A DNA stretch of 64,000 nt from Labrus mixtus (Eukaryota > Chordata > Actinopteri > Labriformes > Labridae): the NCBI RefSeq assembly GCF_963584025.1, contig NC_083616.1, positions 16,331,239 to 16,395,238 on the forward strand. Direction: 5' to 3'. Made by a program: the position numbers and the translations under genes. Every line of letters starts with the position of its first letter. Position 1 is the stretch's first letter. A model generated the notes under the pieces. It was not told the origin of the DNA, made no database searches, and saw nothing but the letters and a program-made list of their open reading frames with translations. Shown here in pieces: positions 59,801-64,000 of the stretch.

Positions 59801-62798
59801 ATCTTATATGATCTTAACTAATCTTATCTCTCTGTCAAAGAGGAAAGAAAAAAGGATGCTAAAGTAAAAAAAAGGAAGGAGAAAGAAGAGAAGGACTACG
59901 AGAAAAAGAAAGGTATACCATTCATAAACTTCTTACTGCCGCCAACTAGCTAATATTTGTAACAGCAGTAATAGTACTAGTAGTAGAAGCAGAAGTAGAA
60001 TGTGACCCCCATGAAAACCAGAAGATACATGTCAAGGGGTGTTCACTGATGGTTCCCCATGTCTTGACTAGTTCAGTGCTGAGCTCTGATTTTGCAACAT
60101 TTACCCGTCTGTTGCTGTGGTTTTTCTTTTTCTTGTCGTCTGAAGCGACCCAGAAGATTCTGATTCCAGGAGGACCAAAGTTCAGTCAGCTGTCCAAAAT
60201 TGCCTACGTCACTTTTGAGGGTAAGACCTCTGATAACTGGACATACATTTACTGTCCTCACACTTGTTCATTGCAACAAGTGTTAATTTCCCCCTCCCCT
60301 ATAAATATAGCCTCTCCCAGAAAAAAAAACTGTAATTGTATTTTGATTTTTTTTTTTTTTAATGGTGTTGCCTCTATTTTATCTTTCCACAAAGATCAAA
60401 CAGCTTTGACGCTAGATGGTGCTTCCTTCAGGCTCTTTGGCAGTTAATGCTTATCCTGGTTACTCTCCAGTGTTTCGCTGTTAAGGTTAAGGTCTGCAAA
60501 AAGAAATATAAGACACAAGTGGGGGTTCCGTATATAGATCATTATTATGACACTATTGGCTCCAATCATGGATCTGTCTCCATCGTTCCTGTCACATTCA
60601 TTAGTGTCCATATTTGTCTCACCAGTGTGTTTGATTCCATTCATTTTGTCATTTTGTGATGTGAATGCATCTATTCAGAGTTTGTAAAACTCAAAATAAT
60701 GTTTAAAACATAATAATGTCAAGAGGTAAAATTGTAGGTAAGTACATTTTACATGTGATTTTTATTATGATAAATAATTATGATTAATTATGATAATTAA
60801 ACAATACGAAATTCTGAGACTAGAAATTCTGTTACAGGAATTTTCGTCCCCAATGTACCCAATGACCATGATGTCTGTTTTCATAACGTCTGTCTCTCCT
60901 TTTGTCAGACTGTGAGTGTAACGGGCACTCCAACCGCTGCAGCTACATTGACTTCATCAACGTGATCACTTGCGTGAGCTGCAAACACAGCACACGAGGA
61001 CAGAACTGTCAATACTGTCGTCTAGGTTATTATAGAAACACTTCTGTGGAACTGGACGATGAGGAAGTCTGTGTTGGTCAGTAACATTGACACACACGAA
61101 TGCATGATGATGGTTAAGATGATGAAGATAATGATTATAATAACGCTGGCAATGTTTGTCTCCTCAGAGTGTGACTGTGATCCAGAGAGCAGTCTCTCTC
61201 CTCACTGCTCGGACTCAGGTCTTTGTCAGTGTAAACCTGGATCCTCGGGCCGGCGCTGTGACACTTGTTCACCTGGATACAACTGGAGAAAAGATGGAGC
61301 CAGCTGCATAGGTAAACATGACAGGGGGGCAGGGCTTTGGCTATGAGATCAAATCCTGTGTTTTCACTACACTGTTGGAGAGACGAAAAAGTAAGCACAA
61401 TAAATGTCCTTCAAAGTATGTTTATCCGGGTAAATTCCCAAAGAAGTTCCCCTTTTAAGGGCTCCAATATCACCAAACTTTCGAAATACAGGCTGAAAAA
61501 ACATTAAATAAATGTTAAATAATAAGATATGATACTACTTCTAAAAAAGAATACCAAAGAGCCAACATAAAAAAGCCTTGGTATATTTAAATAGACTGTA
61601 CTTAGATAGCACTGTTTCTAATCTTCTGACCACTTAAAGCACTTATACAGTACTACACTAATGCGTCCTACTAATCCTATTCGTACACATTTAAACACCA
61701 TTGGCTAACACACAAGGAGCAATCTGGACTTTAGTATCTTGGTAAAGGCCACTGTGACATTTTGACTGCCTGAGCTGGGATTGAACTGTGAACTTTTTGA
61801 TTAAGAGATAGCAGACCTACCACTGAGGCACAGAAGGAAAGAAACCCAACCACACCAAACACAAAGAGGCATCAGATGCACCTGTTTCCTTGTATCCTGA
61901 AGCAATATTAAATAACTCAACCCAGAATAAATAAGGTTACTACAACAGGAGTACTGCCAAGGCTGAATGAAAGAGAAGAGATAAACTCTTTAAGTCCCTG
62001 TGACGTTTCGCAATGTCGGACTGTGTGTAGGCTATGTGGAGCTCCCGCTGTGCCGTACTTCAGCAACCCAGAAACGCAATGTGAATTGACATACTGGGAC
62101 AAGATTATTACATCGTTGCAGAATCAAAATTAATGTAGCAAGACGTAATGACGGACAAGCTTACTTACAGCGCTTTTGCGGAAATGCAGTCTGAAAAGGG
62201 TGAGTCACTCAACAAATGTCAACTTATTATGCATCCTATGAAGGTAAACAGGGCTTGTGATCCATAAAAAGAATGAAAGAACACTAAAAACAGTGACATA
62301 AACCTTGAAAATGTGCTTAAGTCTGTGCTGGCCTTTCTTCTCAGTGGTTGAGTACAACTTATACAAGTAATTGAGTTTCCTTTAAAATTAAGAAATCTGA
62401 TACACTTCTGATCTGAACCCTCTTGTAGAATTGATGGTAATTACTCAATAGACTAACTTACTTTCTTCATCAGAGAACATCTGTGATGACGAGCGTTTGA
62501 TTTGTCAAAATGGAGGAACCTGTGACGACTTTCAGCAGTGCCTTTGTCCCGACAACTTCACAGGTAAACCCACGACTTGATGATATCACTGTTCAGGTGA
62601 TGATGGGCCGGGAGTCTAATGATGTCACAGCTCAAGTTACGTTTGTCTATTTATTTCATGTGTACAGGTCCATTTTGTGAGAAGGGTGTGTGTTTGAAGA
62701 AAGGCGGTTGCCCCGACAACGCTGAAGGCTCCTCCTCCTCTCTGACTTCACACCTCTACCTGTTGACCCTGAGTCTGATGTACTCCGCCTTTTTCTAA
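48276..62798 (+). CDS. ntng2: netrin-G2 (laminet-2) with a giant mucin-like cassette
   Basis: GPI-anchored synaptic adhesion protein; the family ligand is NGL-2/LRRC4. Coding exons: 48276-48512, 50467-50725, 50841-50986, 51178-51416, 52006-52178, 53170-53193, 55239-58955, 59841-59912, 60146-60220, 60909-61076, 61168-61311, 62474-62563, 62668-62798; all join in phase, to 1824 aa if every exon is used or 528 aa if the four cassettes are skipped (human about 530). Signal peptide MFPPLPCLLCLALLLPSLGW. Laminin N-terminal domain (ITCGNPPERFC, TYWQTVTWSRFPEP, LRPALGGTYVQRDN). LE1 (CKCNLHASQCVL), LE2 (GHSNRCSYIDFINVITCVSC), LE3 (CDCDPESSLSPHC), EGF (CQNGGTCDDFQQCLCP), and a hydrophobic GPI signal ending LYLLTLSLMYSAFF. 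The Kozak-like ccaccATG decides the start. NTNG2 fits better than NTNG1 at ITCGxPPERFC and GTYVQR. Confidence 0.95.
50173..50233 (+). repeat. (CA)n microsatellite in ntng2 intron
   Basis: A pure CA run before exon 50467-50725. Confidence 0.95.
52179..53075 (+). repeat. intronic array copied from the ntng2 LE1 exon donor junction
   Basis: The exon ends GGAACTGCCAACACAT|GTATGTACC. The next 900 bases are filled by diverged units of about 28-35 bases carrying the same order: AGTGCCAACACCT|GCATGAAC right after the exon, and ACTGCCAACACCT|GTATGTAC as far as 53010-53035. Many other units read acactgccaac, acacctgtat or acctgaacac. Twenty-five to thirty units seem present. Confidence 0.75.
53205..53370 (+). 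repeat. degenerate TGTTCACTTGTCTG repeat
   Basis: Short units gttcacttgtctg, gttcacctgtctgtctg and tcttcacttgtcc follow the 24-base cassette exon. It is weak and not clearly derived from the exon. Confidence 0.4.
53742..53826 (+). repeat. (CA)n microsatellite in ntng2 intron
   Basis: A CA run of about 85 bases with a degenerate end. The intron from here to 55238 shows no other recognised feature. Confidence 0.95.
55239..58955 (+). CDS. ntng2: 3717-base cassette exon of ntng2: mucin-like, Pro-Asp repeat and charged segment
   Basis: The exon opens after tctctgacag and closes at AAAG|GTACAA, phase 1 at both ends, 1239 codons with no stop. It has four parts: a Thr/Ser-rich start (sequon DNST); about ten 25-residue repeats (MTDDTTPTDSMTTTDTTSTS, 55620-56355); a Ser/Thr-rich non-repeat stretch to about 57430; a Pro-rich stretch of PPPDVP and PSPDVP units to about 58255; and an acidic tail with a roughly 50-residue duplication (FSAALMEGKSTGED and PSAALMENKSSGEN). 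It has no cysteines in the repeat parts and no laminin-EGF similarity. Dense Thr/Ser/Pro suggests heavy O-glycosylation (inference). Known netrin-G proteins vary in this position but with short cassettes. Confidence 0.85.
55620..56355 (+). repeat. 75-base coding tandem repeat, about 9.8 copies
   Basis: The unit begins accactcctactgacagtat and is nearly identical between copies; most differences fall in one codon (att, act or tct before atgactgatgat). A period of 75 keeps the reading frame at 25 residues. The antisense open frame across it is a by-product of the repeat. Confidence 0.95.
58956..59063 (+). other. possible alternative 3' end of ntng2 (read-through tail and ATTAAA)
   Basis: If the donor at 58955 is not used, the frame adds 25 residues: a basic GTKRR, then 20 mostly hydrophobic residues (IVLLFTVYNL...LADLIFL), and stops at 59030-59032. 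An ATTAAA lies 25 bases later (59058-59063). The tail looks like a membrane anchor or GPI signal. This is an inference from sequence; no transcript evidence is available. Confidence 0.35.
59166..59652. mobile_element. TTAA-bounded MITE, TTAAAGGAGCAATATGTAAG family
   Basis: It starts TTAAAGGAGCAATATGTAAG and ends TTGTACTGCTCCTTTAA, so the ends are imperfect inverted repeats beginning at TTAA. About 487 bases, non-coding, in the intron after the giant exon. Confidence 0.75.
61610..61850. repeat. dispersed fish repeat fragment
   Basis: The blocks gcaatctggactttagtatc, tgggattgaactgtgaac and agacctaccactgaggcac resemble a common teleost interspersed repeat (recognised from memory). It lies in the ntng2 intron between LE3 and the last EGF exon; the rest of 61312-62473 shows no exon. 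Confidence 0.5.
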
Positions 62799-62852
62799 CC
62801 ATGCCCACTTACATTACACCATGCCCTTTGATTGTGACATTAAGGGATGAAT

Positions 62853-62858
62853 ATTAAA
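62853..62858 (+). terminator. likely ntng2 polyadenylation signal (ATTAAA)
   Basis: ATTAAA 55 bases after the stop codon (62796-62798). It would give a short 3' UTR; a later signal cannot be excluded. Confidence 0.4.
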
Positions 62859-64000
62859 GGGGACTTTAATACAGAGCCATTTGTTTTATATGAACTGAAC
62901 CTGTTTCCGGTGTGCACAGGATGTGTTTTCATAATAGAAACACATATGAGGATGAATCACAGTCTGATGTGTTGTCCTGGCGCAACATTTTGGAAAGTTA
63001 GAAACACTATAATGTCGGCTTCTAAGGCAACAGTTATAGGTCAGAGTCTGTTTATGACACCATGATGTCGCAAAACACAACTGAAGAGAAGTAGCAGACA
63101 CAGACGATAGAAGGGCAGACACAAAACAACAGTAAGTATACAGAATATAAAACGTATATGTAATCAGCATACAGTGTACCAAACAACATGTCTTAACAGA
63201 TAGGAGCTCCAAGTAAAAATCCTTATTGACTTGAAAAAACTGAAATGACTTTAAAAGAAAGACATTCAATGCTAAAACATAGGTTTGGGATACACTATCA
63301 TAAAGTCACAATTTTGACTGGAAACAAAATGCGCCACAAAATATTTAGAAAATATGCTTGACTCCAGTATTTTTTTTTCTTTCTTACATTACTGTACTGT
63401 ACTATATTTTAGCAAACTTGGGTTGGTTGATTTATTGATGTCTTCATATCGCACATTTAAAAAAATAACAACAATAGCTGTAGTTAAAAATATATTTTTG
63501 AAACATAAAACAAATACACAACAAAAGAAAGAAAAGAAAAATTCCTTCATATGTCATCAAACCTACATGCCCGAAAACCTTTGAAAGTAAGAAAAGCCTT
63601 TAATGTCAATCTTTGATAATGAAATACCCCTCTACAAATGTGCTATAATAACCACAGAAAGGATACAATTCGTCACTTACAAATAAACTTATTTGCATTT
63701 TTCCTGTCATGCCCATGCTTGTTTTGTTTACATTTTTTTTTTTTCCAAACCTGCTTGCTTTTATACTTCAATATACATTGTTTACATTTGGTATGGGGCT
63801 GGCTAAACACATCCTTCACGTCACCAAGTTCACAATGAACTCTGGGTAAGTCTACAGAAATATGGGCGCATTGAAAGTGTCTATTAGGAGTTGTAAAGTC
63901 CACATCAAAGCACAGATGGTTTTTACAGTGAAACAGCACTAAGCGCTAGATCAGTGCGAACACACCTGCGAGTCTGGGAGTGCGGAGGTTAGGAATGGGC
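62859..64000. other. 3' flank of ntng2
   Basis: AT-rich sequence with homopolymer runs. No exon, RNA gene or mobile element was recognised. Confidence 0.6.

Overview
This is nuclear DNA from a ray-finned fish, most likely a spiny-rayed (percomorph) teleost. The evidence is six recognisable vertebrate genes split by short introns, very long (CA)n runs, two copies of one tRNA-derived SINE, and several short inverted-repeat elements bounded by TTAA of the kind common in fish. Gene names rest on exon-by-exon translation on both strands with splice sites and codon phase checked by hand. No database search was run.

Layout. olfm1 (minus; first three coding exons, 972-5112, the rest lies off the left edge). 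pierce1/C9orf116 (minus, 7600-11722, 121 aa, complete). A decayed DIRS-type retrotransposon (about 13.0-13.8 kb). A repeat-rich stretch that probably includes the fnbp1 3' UTR. fnbp1 (minus, 18504-28731, 15 exons, 617 aa, complete). sohlh1 (minus, bHLH exons at 32.4-33.1 kb, partial). med27 (minus, 35645-43056, 8 exons, 311 aa, complete). ntng2 (plus, 48276-62798, 13 coding exons, up to 1824 aa). Human orthologues of all six lie on 9q34, so the window is a conserved but rearranged piece of that linkage group. The genes do not form one pathway: olfm1 and ntng2 act at the neuronal surface, fnbp1 in membrane bending and actin, med27 in transcription, pierce1 in cilia and sohlh1 in germ cells.

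Two things stand out. First, ntng2 contains a single 3717-base exon, in frame with its neighbours, that would insert about 1239 residues of mucin-like Thr/Ser repeats, a Pro-Asp repeat and a charged tail between the first and second laminin-EGF modules of netrin-G2. It sits in a row of four cassette exons that can each be skipped without changing frame. Second, in several genes the exon-intron junction itself (last exon bases plus splice site) seems to have been copied in tandem into the neighbouring intron. This leaves long arrays of decoy splice sites: med27 last acceptor, fnbp1 exon 7 donor and exon 4 acceptor, sohlh1 bHLH donor, ntng2 LE1 donor, and weaker cases. In med27 the copies are young and nearly identical to the working acceptor.
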